Part shown: piece after piece, positions 53,601-64,000 of the stretch
Numbering within the stretch: the first letter of the stretch is position 1
Layout of the letters: each line of letters opens with the position of its first letter
Source of the DNA: Heliopora coerulea
Taxonomy: Eukaryota; Cnidaria; Anthozoa; Scleralcyonacea; Helioporidae
DNA length: 64,000 bases
NCBI GenBank assembly: GCA_030142905.1
Contig: JASJOG010000046.1
Location: 1,857,926 to 1,921,925 of the forward strand
Direction: 5' to 3'
Notes under the pieces: model-generated
Databases searched by the model: none
What the model saw: only the letters and a program-made list of their open reading frames with translations
What the model was told of the DNA's origin: nothing
Translations under genes and position numbers: made by a program

Positions 53601-56600
53601 CTTTGATGTTTTAGTGTTTCCTTTACATTCTAAAGATATATCATACAGGATTATTTACTGAGAACTGTTTTGTGTTGGCAGAAGGTATTATACATACTGT
53701 ACTACTAGGTTGTTATGCTTTGTTTGTGAATCATTTTTAGTTAAAAATTGTCAAAGTTCCATGGCAGAAAGGAGATAATATCTAATGAGTTAATCTTGGC
53801 TGTTTAATTTCAAAACAAGCAGTGCTTGATCTTCAGACACCATACCAGCTATTGTTCTAAGCTAATTATTTTTAATGAATTATCCAATTTTTCTGGATAC
53901 CTCTACTGTAAGAATGTTGAAACATAGTGGTAGGATAAATTAGAAACTTTTTGTGCAACTTTATTTGCTTTTAAATTATGGAAATTTCACAGTCATGCCT
54001 ATAGCCTGTCCTAACAGGCAATAAGAGTATTACTAGTCAGTAGTGCTAAAATATTAGGGCTGCTAAGGCTTCTTAATGTACTTGTTCTGCTCCCTTAGTT
54101 TTATCTGTAATAGTTTCAGTGGGACTAATTTCTTTGGAAAGCAATCATTTCTTATGTAAATACATTACCATATGGATGTTTTAAACACTCAAGGTCCAAT
54201 AGGAGTTCTTTGTGCCTCCCTGATTGGCTATAAACTACATTATTTATAAGAACAGAAAAACTCTGTTTGAATTCCAGGAATTTATGAGGATGGTGTGTTC
54301 TGTGTTGATGCACTGGGTTGCCCTCCCTCAGAGCCACCTCAGGTCACCAGGTTAGTGTGAAGAATTACTTTAAATGTAGAGTATTACAATGCTTCTATTC
54401 AAGAAATCATTTGTAGAAAACATACATTACCTAAATGTTACCTTAAAGACAATGGCTTTACTTGGCAAAGTTAGAATAACATTAATTTGATGTTGACTCA
54501 GCACTAAACAGAAGAATAACTATTGCATTATAAACTCTATAGCATGTCCAGATTAAGTACTAGCATTATGTATCATTGTGCAATTGTGTAGGATGTGCTA
54601 AAAATAAGTCTAAGAACACTGTATTTGAAGCTCTTGGTTATATGGTTGGCAATTTACTTTCCAGTTAAGCATCTCCATTGATAGAATTTGAATCAAGACT
54701 CATGTGATTAATTATTTCTATAAATTATTATTTCATAGAAATTATTTTGGAAATATTAATTTTTTTGGAGGTCCATCAACAGTTGCTGTCAAGGCTTCTG
54801 TAAGTTCAAACACATTGTTGAGAAGAATTGTAGAATTTCTTCCCATGACTAACTGGCTAAATGCTGCTTTTGTCTATGACTAATGTTTAAAATTTAGGCA
54901 AAGCTGAATGCAATAGAACAAGAAAACCAAGATGCAATGTTTGTGATAATGTCAGATGTGTGGCTAGATCTACCAAAGGTACAAAATGAAATCAGAGTTT
55001 TTTTGAAAAATCAACCCTTGAATGTAAATAGCTCATCTACTGTAGATAAATTAATTCTAAAAGGTCTTCTCATATTGGGGAGTTTCTGTGCATTTTTTAA
55101 TAAGGGCTTAAAAATGCTTAAATTTGAGGCAACATTTATTGTATGCAGGAACATAAACACAATGATATAAAAGATATTTGATACTTCATTGGCAGAGTTA
55201 AATAGACAGCAATTGAAAAGCTTGGTAGTGAATCACTACTGAAGCTGAAATTCTAGAAATCTCATGTGTTCAACTTCAGCACTCGACCAACATTTTCAGT
55301 TTTTTTTTATGCATCACTTTTCTTTTAATCCATCACTTTTCTTTTAATTCTATAACTACCAGTCATAATTTGACAGGATTTTACTCAGACTCTGAGGACA
55401 TTTGTATAGAAAGGGATAAAACATGCATTCTCTTTCCAAAAAATTTTATATCAGTTGCATTGGAAATCAGACGAAGATTTATGATTTTTTGGGACAAACG
55501 GTTAGGTTTTATGAGTACTTTTTTTTTTTTTCATTTTTTGCCTGTTTCAAAATCTGAAAAAAATTGACCATTTTAAATGGGGAAATATGCACCCTATACC
55601 TCTGTTGCGGGTGTGCCACTGATGCAGACGGGAGTTTGTTTTGATTACCCTGTTCAATTGTTTATTTTATAGGTAATGGATAAACTAAGAATTCTTTTTA
55701 ATGGTTATTCATCAATGCCTCCAACATTGTTTGTATTTTGTGGAAACTTCATATCAGAACCCTTTGGTCCAAAGCACTCACGACTATTGAGAGGTGACAC
55801 TTAACTTTATTGCTTATACATGTTAATTGAATGGTTGTGATCTGAGGCAACTAATGATATTCATACTCGTGTACTTATATATACTAATAAAAACTTATTT
55901 TTCTGCTCTCCTTAGAATCTTTCAACAATCTTGCTGCCCTGATTTTGGAATTCCCATCCATAGTGGAAAGGTAAACAGAATTTTTGTAAAGTTGGGTATC
56001 TTTTGATAATTATAATAACAGTAGAAAGCCAAAATTGAATTGCTTTTAAAGGTAACTATTGTGTAAAACATTCGAATCAAAAATTGTTGATAGTCCAGGC
56101 TGTGACTGAAACATTTTGAGTATTTGCAATACATAAATACAAAGTCAGTATCTAAATAGATATGCAAGTCAAGCTTGTAAATAAAACAAGGTTAAAAATT
56201 ATATCTTCGATATTCTGAGAAATCCATTTTCTTCTTTTGGTACCATTTAAAAAACAGTCTGTACATTTTGTTCTGAATTTTAGCACACCTGCTAGATGAG
56301 AAAACACTGAATGCAAAATGAAAACAAGCAAATATGTCATTGCCAACCTTTTTAAAAACTCATTGAATTGTGTAAATGCAGTCCTAAGGTTTGCTACTTA
56401 TTTTTGAGTGGTACACTGATCAGTCATCAGTGCATGTATTTCTCTAGAGAGGTTAGTTTGGTGCAAATTCAAAGCTTTGGTAACTGTCAAGATGATTGGG
56501 ATGCCATCTATATATTATGTACTTCCAATATTATAGACTGAACTGCACTATCATTATGCCCACCACTCTGCTCCCATAGTGACCAATTCTGTGTATTATC

Positions 56601-58667
56601 ATCAAAATAAATTATGCATCCCTGCTTTTGAAATAAAGAAGTTAGATGTCAGAGAGACCAAGTAATTGTACACTACATGTGGTGTACAATTTACACATCA
56701 AATACAAAAAATATGTGCATTTTATGAAATGTTGTGCAAAAAGTTCTTGACAGATAGATGACCAAACATGCAATTCCTTATTCCAGAGGAAAAACATACA
56801 TTTTTCTCTTGCTTGTCCCTACTACAGAATGTCTATTTTGTCTTTTTACAAACAGCAGTCGATTTGTGTTCGTTCCTGGACCTCAAGACCCAGGGCCTGG
56901 TAACATTTTACCAAGGTTTGAAAAATATAAAGCATTGTAGAAATCTATTTGCCATAATAACACTCTCAGAACTAGTTAAAAGTAATAACATTGGGCATGG
57001 ATGAGTCACCCTCAGGAGCCCTTTATTATTTGAACCCTACATAGACCTGTACACAGAAAACAGTATGTGTGCTAAAGAGGCAAGGTGGTTATTTTCATAA
57101 TATTATCAATGCACTAATGTCCATGCTGTCAATCCAGTCATAATGCTCAACAGTCTAGCATGAGGAACTTATTTCTCCAATAAGCCAGTAAACATGCAAA
57201 GCAGCTAAGTGGCAGCAATGAATTCATGATTAGCAAATGCAATATTTAGGGGAATTCTGGAGATGAAGGACTGGCAGCCAACTAATAGTACAGTAAACTT
57301 GGCAAGAAAAATCTTGTGCAGCCTGGTGTTACATATATAATTCATTACTGAAGTCTTCAGTCACATACTTCATTATTTTGTGCTTTTCTAAAAGCAATAT
57401 TCTTTATTTGATAACAGGCCCCCAATTCCCTCAAGTTTAACCAAGGAAATCAAATCCAAAGTTCCCTTTGCAATATTTGGAACAAACCCTTGCAGGTAGA
57501 GTGTATTGAGCATGTTGGCATCCAGTTTTGTCTTCTAATGGTTACTGTTTATATCAAAATAAGTTTCACTGCCAAGCTTTACTGGGAAATACTTTTGCAC
57601 CCTTACAGGATTCAATACTGTACACAAGAAATTGTCATATTCAGAGAAGATTTGGTCAACAAAATGTGCCGTAATTGCATCCATTTGCCTACTGACCTGG
57701 GAGACATACCTAGTCATGTAAGAGAAATTATAAGTTGTTGCTTACAGTCGTTATATCAATATATATAAAACTTGTAAATATATACATAACTATAAATACA
57801 TATAGTCAAATATAATATCCTCTTGCTCACCCTCACTTTGCAGGACTATGGTATAAGTTACTCATCTCACTAAAGTATTGCAATTATACCACATCTGTAC
57901 ATTCCACTTTTTAGTTGGTCAAGACAATAATATCACAGGCTCACATATGTCCTCTTCCACACCATGCTCGACCAGTTTACTGGAACTATGACAATGCACT
58001 AAGAATATATCCTGTTCCAGACTTGGTAAGTCAGTTGTTTGAAAACCATTATACAAGGATGATAACTATATACAGCTTTTGAGTGCTCACATACTATACT
58101 CTTGTCATTTGTAGTGGTTGCTTTTAATAGTCTGAAGTCACTTTTATAAGTAATCAAATTAAATTAACAATGAGAAAATGTCATAATTTTCATGTCATGT
58201 GTGTGCCTTTGGCAAAATTTTACATAGTTCTACTGTGTAATTAGTATTGAAGTATATAACCCAGTTAGCCACCTTCTGTTTTGGTCTTTGTTTTGCTGCA
58301 GATCATTCTTGCTGATAAGTATCATTCATATGTTCAACCAACTACTCTGGATTGCACATGCTTAAATCCTGTAAGTCTTAATAAAGTACTATTAAATAAT
58401 GTCATGGGAATTTATCTTGAAGGAACAGTGTGGAGCAATTTGATATGCATGGGTTTGAATGATAGATTTTTAGACTTCATTATTCTCAGTAGAACTCAGA
58501 TGAATATGTGTGATGTCATATGCAAAAAAAATAAATATGATGCAGCCATACTTAAGAAAAAGGTAAAATTATTTTACTTGCTCATTTACTAAAAGGGTTC
58601 ATTCTCAAAGAATGATTATTGCTTCAAAGTTTACTGGCCAGCAACTAGAGAAGTGGAGGAAAGGTAA
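50630..58667 (+). CDS. POLE2: DNA polymerase epsilon subunit 2 (POLE2/DPB2), 21 exons
   Basis: Non-catalytic B-subunit of the leading-strand replicase, with an OB fold and an inactive phosphoesterase domain. Exons: 50630-50688, 50755-50855, 51014-51089, 51828-51860, 51949-51993, 52491-52575, 52994-53068, 53209-53292, 53391-53447, 53636-53684, 54278-54350, 54739-54799, 54898-54978, 55673-55793, 55916-55970, 56856-56915, 57418-57495, 57609-57717, 57915-58025, 58302-58370, 58596-58667. Recognised words include [100 protein letters not shown] and [10 protein letters not shown]. About 517 residues against 527 in human. The exon 5 donor (GTTGAG) and the very C-terminus are uncertain: the stop given reads through a GTAAGC donor. 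Intron 9 is U12-type. Confidence 0.95.
53448..53635 (+). other. U12-type intron (POLE2 intron 9)
   Basis: Donor GTATCCTTTATC and branch-site-like ttcctttac 10 nt before the acceptor aag. Phase 0. It joins SKA to IYHTGLF, which fits the POLE2 protein. Confidence 0.8.
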
Positions 58668-59751
58668 GCATATTACAGAAAAAGTGCTTTTTGTGCTATT
58701 TGTGGGAACTGGGATTTTGATTCTAGAAGTCCCTTGAAGAATAATTTAACAATTAGTTACATTAAGAGGTAAATGATTAAAGTAATTAATTTGGTAAACA
58801 TAGACCAATTATCACTAAGCCTGAGGTGCCTAATTGTTGTGGTAAAATATCAAGGGTGATCATTTGTCAGATACAAGGAATGATAGCAGGAAAATTGCTT
58901 GATTTGCCATATTTATAGCCATAAACACAAGCAAAAGTTCAGGGTTTGCATACTTGTGTTGTTTTGGAAGAGTATTTCACCTCATTATTTCTTACCCTGT
59001 AACATGAAGAAAATCAAGATGCCAGACCAGAGAGTTTAACAGTGAAGTCTGCAGAATACTTGATTTGTCATCTGACAGACTTTGACCCCATTAGATGACA
59101 TGACAAATTTTTGAATTGGAATCATAGATTTATTTCTTTAGAAATGCTGTATTTGTAGAGAGTTATATTTTAAGACTTCACTTTCAAGCTTTCTGGTTTA
59201 CCTTTGCACCAAAAAGGCACCCCTAAATCTCAGCTGAAAATGCCTGAAAAGTGGCTGTTAAACTGTTATGAACATCTTCCCCAAGGTAATCATGACACAA
59301 CTGATGAGATAAACAGTTCACCTTCACCAATCAGGACAAGGGAAACTCTGTGATCATCTGACATTTTACTGAAAAAATAACATGGTACTTCAGTCTTGAT
59401 ATCTTTCATACAGTTTAAACCACTAATACTGTTTTATTTATTTTTAAAGCAAAATTCAAGAATAATTTTTCCATGGATAAAAATCATATTTAAAGAGATC
59501 AAAAGATAAGTCAACAACATGGCATTGCAACTGCAAGTGATGTATATAATATTAACAATATGTATTGAAAAACACATACATTGCAACACAAGTTGTGTTC
59601 TACAGAGCACATCCTTGAACAAAATGCCCAACAAATTAGGTCTCCAGTCTGTCTCAAATGTTTTGTCTTTAAAAAAATCTCTACCCTAATATAATTACAA
59701 TAAATTATATCAAGTTGTACTTTCTCTTTTCTCTCTATTTTGATGAATCAG

Positions 59752-59805
59752 TTTGGATATAAACACCTTCCTGAAAATGAGAAAGAAGAAGACAAAATTA
59801 AAAAG
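59752..59805 (+). pseudogene. Orphan exon-like segment resembling the N-terminal part of COQ5
   Basis: An open 54-nt segment encodes FGYKHLPENEKEEDKIKK between a gaatcag acceptor and a GTGAAC donor. The sequence resembles the start of the mature COQ5 ubiquinone methyltransferase (FGxxxVxExEKxxKV). No continuing COQ5 exon was seen on either side. The same acceptor in another frame would add an 18-residue tail and stop to POLE2, so the segment could instead be POLE2's last exon. Confidence 0.3.
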
Positions 59806-60303
59806 GTGAACAACCACATTATCAAAGACCATTATTTGCATGCTGATCCAAAAAATGTCAAATTAAGCAAACTTATAAAACTGTATTCTTGACATTTCAA
59901 AATCCAAGTAAAAACAGGATGGTGCTCTTAAGGGGTTGGTCTCATGTCAGGCATAATTATATTATACCATCTGACACCATAAGCTGGTTTAAAGTGTTAC
60001 AAATAGAATGACTTTGTCACTTGTTAGAGTTTCTGTTTTGTTGCCTGAACCTCAGTTCAAGTTACCTCAACTTCTATTCAAGCTACATGGCATGAATAAC
60101 AAAAAACCCAACTCTAATGTAAACTAAACATAGGGATACCAATAAACAATACACTGTTGAACCATCACTCAGGTGAACCATCATCACTCAATATCTCAGT
60201 ATAACTAAGGAAATGCTGTGTGCAAAGACATCCTTTTGGGTTGCAACTATGCTAATCAGACCACTGCCAGAGTAATCATGATAAATATTAAAGCTAAATT
60301 AAG

Positions 60304-62577
60304 CTATACAAGACCAACCATTGCTTTCCATTCATTCCCAGGTTCTGTGTGTGAATAAGCACTGACTTCACTTTGGCCATTGATAGGCCTTCCAAATGTT
60401 TCTCCTGAAATATGCAAATACCTGTAAAGGTATAAAAGTAGTTTTATTTTTCTAATTGTGAGTTTGTACGATGATGTGGGCCCAAAAGGTGATCACTAAA
60501 ATCAATTCACTTACTTCTTTGTCAGTGTATGCTTAAAGCGGATTTTATCATCTCTGTTCCAATATTTTGTTGAACAAATTACAGACCAATGGTCACCATC
60601 ATCTCCGACCCCATTTTCACCAAAAGCACTCACCTCTTGGTTATTAGAAAGAGGTGAGGTAAATAAATGGCTGTGAAGGAAACGTTTGGTCATTTGATGG
60701 TACAAACGGATTGTACTTCCACACTTGACTGGATTCCTGCATGTTTATAAGCACAAACAATTGCATCAATACCAGGAACTGGAGCTTAGGGTTCATCAGA
60801 CATTCAATATTAAATATATTTTATATAATTTTTTTTTTTTTTGTTTTTCTGAGGTTTTTTCTGTTTTTCCAACTTTAATTTTTGTTTTCATTGAAACCTA
60901 CATCGAATAAAATTAATTAATTTTGTGTCTTAAGTGTGGTTTGTATGCATGGTTATTAAAGCAAAGCTCACTGCTATAGTATAACAAAGCTTCACATGGT
61001 ACGCAACAACCAATCTAAACTTGCAAAATGTCAGTGTTTGAAAATTGACCATGGTCATTATTTTTAATTACTTGTACATGTACCAAGAAATAACTGCATC
61101 AGCATGGTATTTTTGCTTGAGATTCATGGTCACCTAGTCCTTTCAACTTGAGTCTTTGGGCAAGTAAATGCTTTTGACATTTTACATATCTAATTCTTTG
61201 TAATTAGTTTATTACAAATGATTCTGTAATTTTTCTTTTCATTATTAGACATTACCCTCTTTTGCATGGTACACCAGTTTTTCCTTTTATAATCCATAAG
61301 CTGTTTATATCATCCTGAGCACCAACACCAGTGACAGACTAAAAAATAAAACTCTGAATTAAAATCTAAAACTGTATAGTACCCACGCCATAGTGAATTG
61401 CAATGATGATGGTCTATTGCCAGAAGCCTATTTGCCAATTAACATCTGGATAACATCATTGCTGTTTCTAAGAGCATACTGGTATACAAATTAGATCTCA
61501 TCCTCACAACAATCACTTTCTGATAAAGACACTGTTGACAGTGTCATGATGTCAGGTCATGACCCATAACATTTCAAGCTTCATTCAGAACTTTTTTAGC
61601 CAATATGACGTCAAATTAATTGTATAAGTTAAACCTATGTCAAGAACTTCAAGCTTGTATGTGAAAGAATAAAGGAAAGACAGTATGTTTCCATGTGACC
61701 AGATCTTATTCCAGTACATCTTTTATTCAAGTTATTTCTAGATTATAGCTTTTTTCCTAGGATGATAAAAGACTGAATGCCATACAATTGAAGCCTACTT
61801 AGCAGACTTTACATTTTTAAATAATGCTTTACGCTCATTTTTAAAATTGTACAGATTAAATTTACATTAATATTATATTTTTATGTAAATAATTACATAG
61901 CATGTTAATATTTAGTATAATATTAGTATATTAATAATGTATACTGAACTATATATGGAAGTATTGTTTAGAAATTAAGTAAGTTTAGATATTCCAACAG
62001 TAGGAGAGACAGGTCTGACCACAGAACACAAGGGGGTACCATATTTTTTATGCTAACCATTCTTTAGAGCACTGAAATTATTTAACTTATCTCACAAAAA
62101 TTAGGTACATAAGTATTCACATGAATTACCACGCTTTTGCAGATGGTAGCTGTATAGTTAACTTTGCACTGGGAATACTGTATTATTATGATCCAGTTCT
62201 TCTTGTAAGTCAATTTATTTCAATTATATGCCAACCTGTTGTCCTGATCCAGACCCATATTTAACTTCATGTGAATGCAATCGTACACTGTGGTAAGGGT
62301 TAAGAAGCTTCACTGCACTGCCACAGGTTACATGTTTAAATTCTGCTCAAAGATAAACGAGGCAATTTAGTTCGTTAAAGTGCAAGTCAAAGTGCCTCAC
62401 CGGCTCTCTGGAACCAGGCAAATTTTGACACAAGTTTATTAACAGAAGCTGTCACTCAGACATTTCTTAACCCAACTCAATAGCACACTTACCATTTGCT
62501 ACATTAGCAAAAACAGAGACATCACATATCAAAAACCTAGATAAAAACGTTACAAGTACATTGAAAAAACGAGACAT
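60304..62577 (-). CDS. SDF2: SDF2/SDF2L1-type MIR-domain ER protein, complete, 5 exons
   Basis: Secretory-pathway MIR-domain protein; vertebrate relatives work with ER chaperones (DNAJB11) and resemble the MIR domains of protein O-mannosyltransferases. Exons: 62577-62493, 62342-62236, 61338-61256, 60736-60515, 60421-60304. Phases close (615 nt, 204 residues). A hydrophobic N-terminal signal peptide (MSRFFNVLVTFLSRFLI) is followed by VTCGSAVKLLN, VRLHSHEVKYGSGSGQQSVT, RFLHSHLFTSPLSNNQEVSA and GRPINGQSEV, covering the three MIR repeats. The protein ends WKAMVGLV, without the HDEL/HAEL-like retention tail of the vertebrate proteins. Convergent with POLE2. Confidence 0.94.
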
Positions 62578-62933
62578 GCTGTTTAGCTTATTGTGACAAC
62601 AGCTTGTTCAGCTCGCCGAAGCCAGTTTGGCATTTGCGTGGTGTCCCTCGTGTTGCGAGTTACCGGTGTTGTTTAAGCTCGTGGTGCAACATCATTGGTT
62701 GGTTTATACGGATCTCTTTTTATGGGCGGCAGAGCAATCCACGGGAAAAAACCTAATAGGTTAAAAGCCCTGCATGAGTCCCCCTAATGCCCCGAATTTC
62801 CCCCAAACACTTCTTTCGCTAAGATTGTCCTCTTAGTTTCATAATGGCTAATGGCGTTGGTGTTGCGACGCTAGTTGAAAAAGGAATAAATGTTGGATAA
62901 AGTTTGGCATAAGTTGTATCAGCTTTCCTGGCA
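62578..62933. promoter_or_regulatory. Shared upstream region of SDF2 and the PXA-nexin sequence
   Basis: 356 bp between divergent start codons. No TATA box or CCAAT motif clear enough to name; G+C is higher than in the flanking introns. Confidence 0.45.
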
Positions 62934-64000
62934 ATGCAATGGTCTGCTCTCGTATGTCTCATTATTGTTATCGTCTGTGGAGTGACTGTGATAAGCGTTT
63001 TGGCCTTCACATTCTGTGCAATTGTTTCATTCATTCTTGCTCGAAACTTATTAGGAAGTGATGTTGAGTTGGACTTCACTAGAGTATTTATATACAAGGG
63101 TCAATCGCCTACCAAACTAAGGAATGCTTCCAGTGTAATTAACAAGCGTTTCCTCAAGCTTTAGCTGAGTGTAGAGAAACTGCAATTAAGAATATTTTGA
63201 GGGATTTTGTAGTTCTTGTTTCAAAATGTCGTGTCGAAGAACGATTTGTCGTTGAAACGCGAATGCTTTTGGAAGAAGCATACAGAAAGTCTTTACGAGG
63301 AGGTAGTTCGCACGGATGTGTCCACATTCGTTGAGAAACTCTGTATCGTTTTGCACAAGCATTTGGCTGCCTACCGGGTTGCCAAATTGTCTTTGGCCAA
63401 AAACCACGAAAAATTTAAATTCAATGCAGTTAAATTTTCAGAGGTGTACCGATCTTTAGAGAGAAGCCTCGCGTTCATTCAAATAATGAGCTGCAATATC
63501 TGAGAACTGTGGCTGATTTACTATTACACAGACTGGTGAAAAAGAGCGCGTTGGATTGTGACACTGGTCGTTTCATCTTGAGGGAAATTTTAGCTATTAA
63601 TTTGTTTTTTGCCTCTTGTTGATTCTCTTTCTGATCCTGATTTCTTAAATGTGTCAATAATTAATGTATTTGGGGATGAGGGACAAGAATTTCAAAATAC
63701 AACTCAAAGTGAGAGCAATAACATCTCTGAACGAATTACCAAACTAGCTTGATGTTGATGGAATGCCCAGGGAAAAGACATCAGATTGTGATCCATATAG
63801 TAACAGTGGTTTTACTGGAGATTCATTGGATGCTGAACTATCAACTGAATGCAAGTTGCAGAACATGGCAGTTATAAACCCAAATCATGAGGAATTTATT
63901 GAGGTTTCAACAGAACAGAGTGGTAACTCAAAAAAGATAGGCAATATTGAACCACTAAAAGTTCAAAGCAAGATTGTGCTTCTAACTATTTTGAAGTAAA
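62934..64000 (+). pseudogene. Frameshifted PXA-domain sorting nexin (SNX13/14/19/25 type), partial
   Basis: Begins MQWSALVCLIIVIVCGVTVI with a strong membrane segment, as in PXA-type nexins anchored by N-terminal helices. Then PXA-like blocks follow in alternating frames: FPQALAECRETAIKNILRDF and ERFVVETRMLLEEAYRK (frame from 63146), VVRTDVSTFVEKLCIVLHKH (about 63303 on), ELQYLRTVADLLLHRL and RFILREILAI (to about 63606), PLVDSLSDPDFLNVSIIN (from 63612), and MPREKTSDCDPYSN (from 63763). At least four or five frameshifts and no introns separate them. Either a processed pseudogene or a real first exon with base-call errors. It runs off the window, so the PX domain is not seen. Confidence 0.6.

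Noticed and set aside
53641..53648. POLE2 exon 10 starting at the acceptor-like catacag
   Set aside because: CAT-ACA-G there encodes the conserved HTG; the exon must start at 53636 to keep phase with exon 9.

Overview
This window looks like nuclear DNA of a cnidarian, most likely an anthozoan (coral or sea anemone). The reasons are intron-rich animal genes with short exons, AT-rich introns, and many interspersed short repeats: tRNA-derived SINEs, pogo-like and PIF/Harbinger-like MITEs, foldback elements, non-LTR retrotransposons and a Penelope-like remnant. The assignment is an inference from gene family content and repeat style; no species-specific marker was found. There are no bacterial operons, CRISPR arrays or ribosomal RNA genes. 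|| Layout. 1-4696 (+): 3' part of a peroxisomal-type acyl-CoA oxidase gene, four exons, 5' end outside the window. 4700-14025: no recognisable gene; a pyrimidine-rich tract, an inverted SINE pair and an old tandem duplication. 14026-14535 (-): a single-exon bHLH transcription factor. 14.6-19.6 kb: repeats, including a pogo-like MITE that interrupts a LINE fragment. 19676-26278 (-): NUP42 nucleoporin, 8 exons. 27802-37469 (-): Hippo kinase STK3/4, 14 exons. 38032-49709 (+): hnRNP M/MYEF2-type RNA-binding protein, 12 exons, with a large LINE in intron 6. 50630-58667 (+): POLE2, DNA polymerase epsilon subunit 2, 21 exons. 60304-62577 (-): SDF2-type MIR protein, 5 exons. 62934-64000 (+): a frameshifted PXA-domain sorting nexin sequence, running off the end. 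|| For NUP42, STK3/4, hnRNP M and SDF2 the splice phases close exactly: summed coding lengths are 1170, 1509, 1509 and 615 nt, all multiples of three. STK3/4 and hnRNP M diverge from a 562 bp shared upstream region, SDF2 and the sorting nexin sequence diverge across 356 bp, and POLE2 and SDF2 converge. These are unrelated housekeeping and signalling genes (lipid oxidation, mRNA export, Hippo signalling, RNA processing, DNA replication, ER quality control), not one pathway. || I found no wholly new system. The most interesting signals concern splicing and transposons: three introns with minor (U12-type) spliceosome signals, two of them at equivalent positions in the second and third RRM of the hnRNP M gene; an 8-nt micro-exon inside an RNP1 motif; a SINE whose target-site duplication copies the probable branch point; a MITE ending 17 nt from an STK3/4 splice acceptor; and nested transposon insertions that can be ordered in time.
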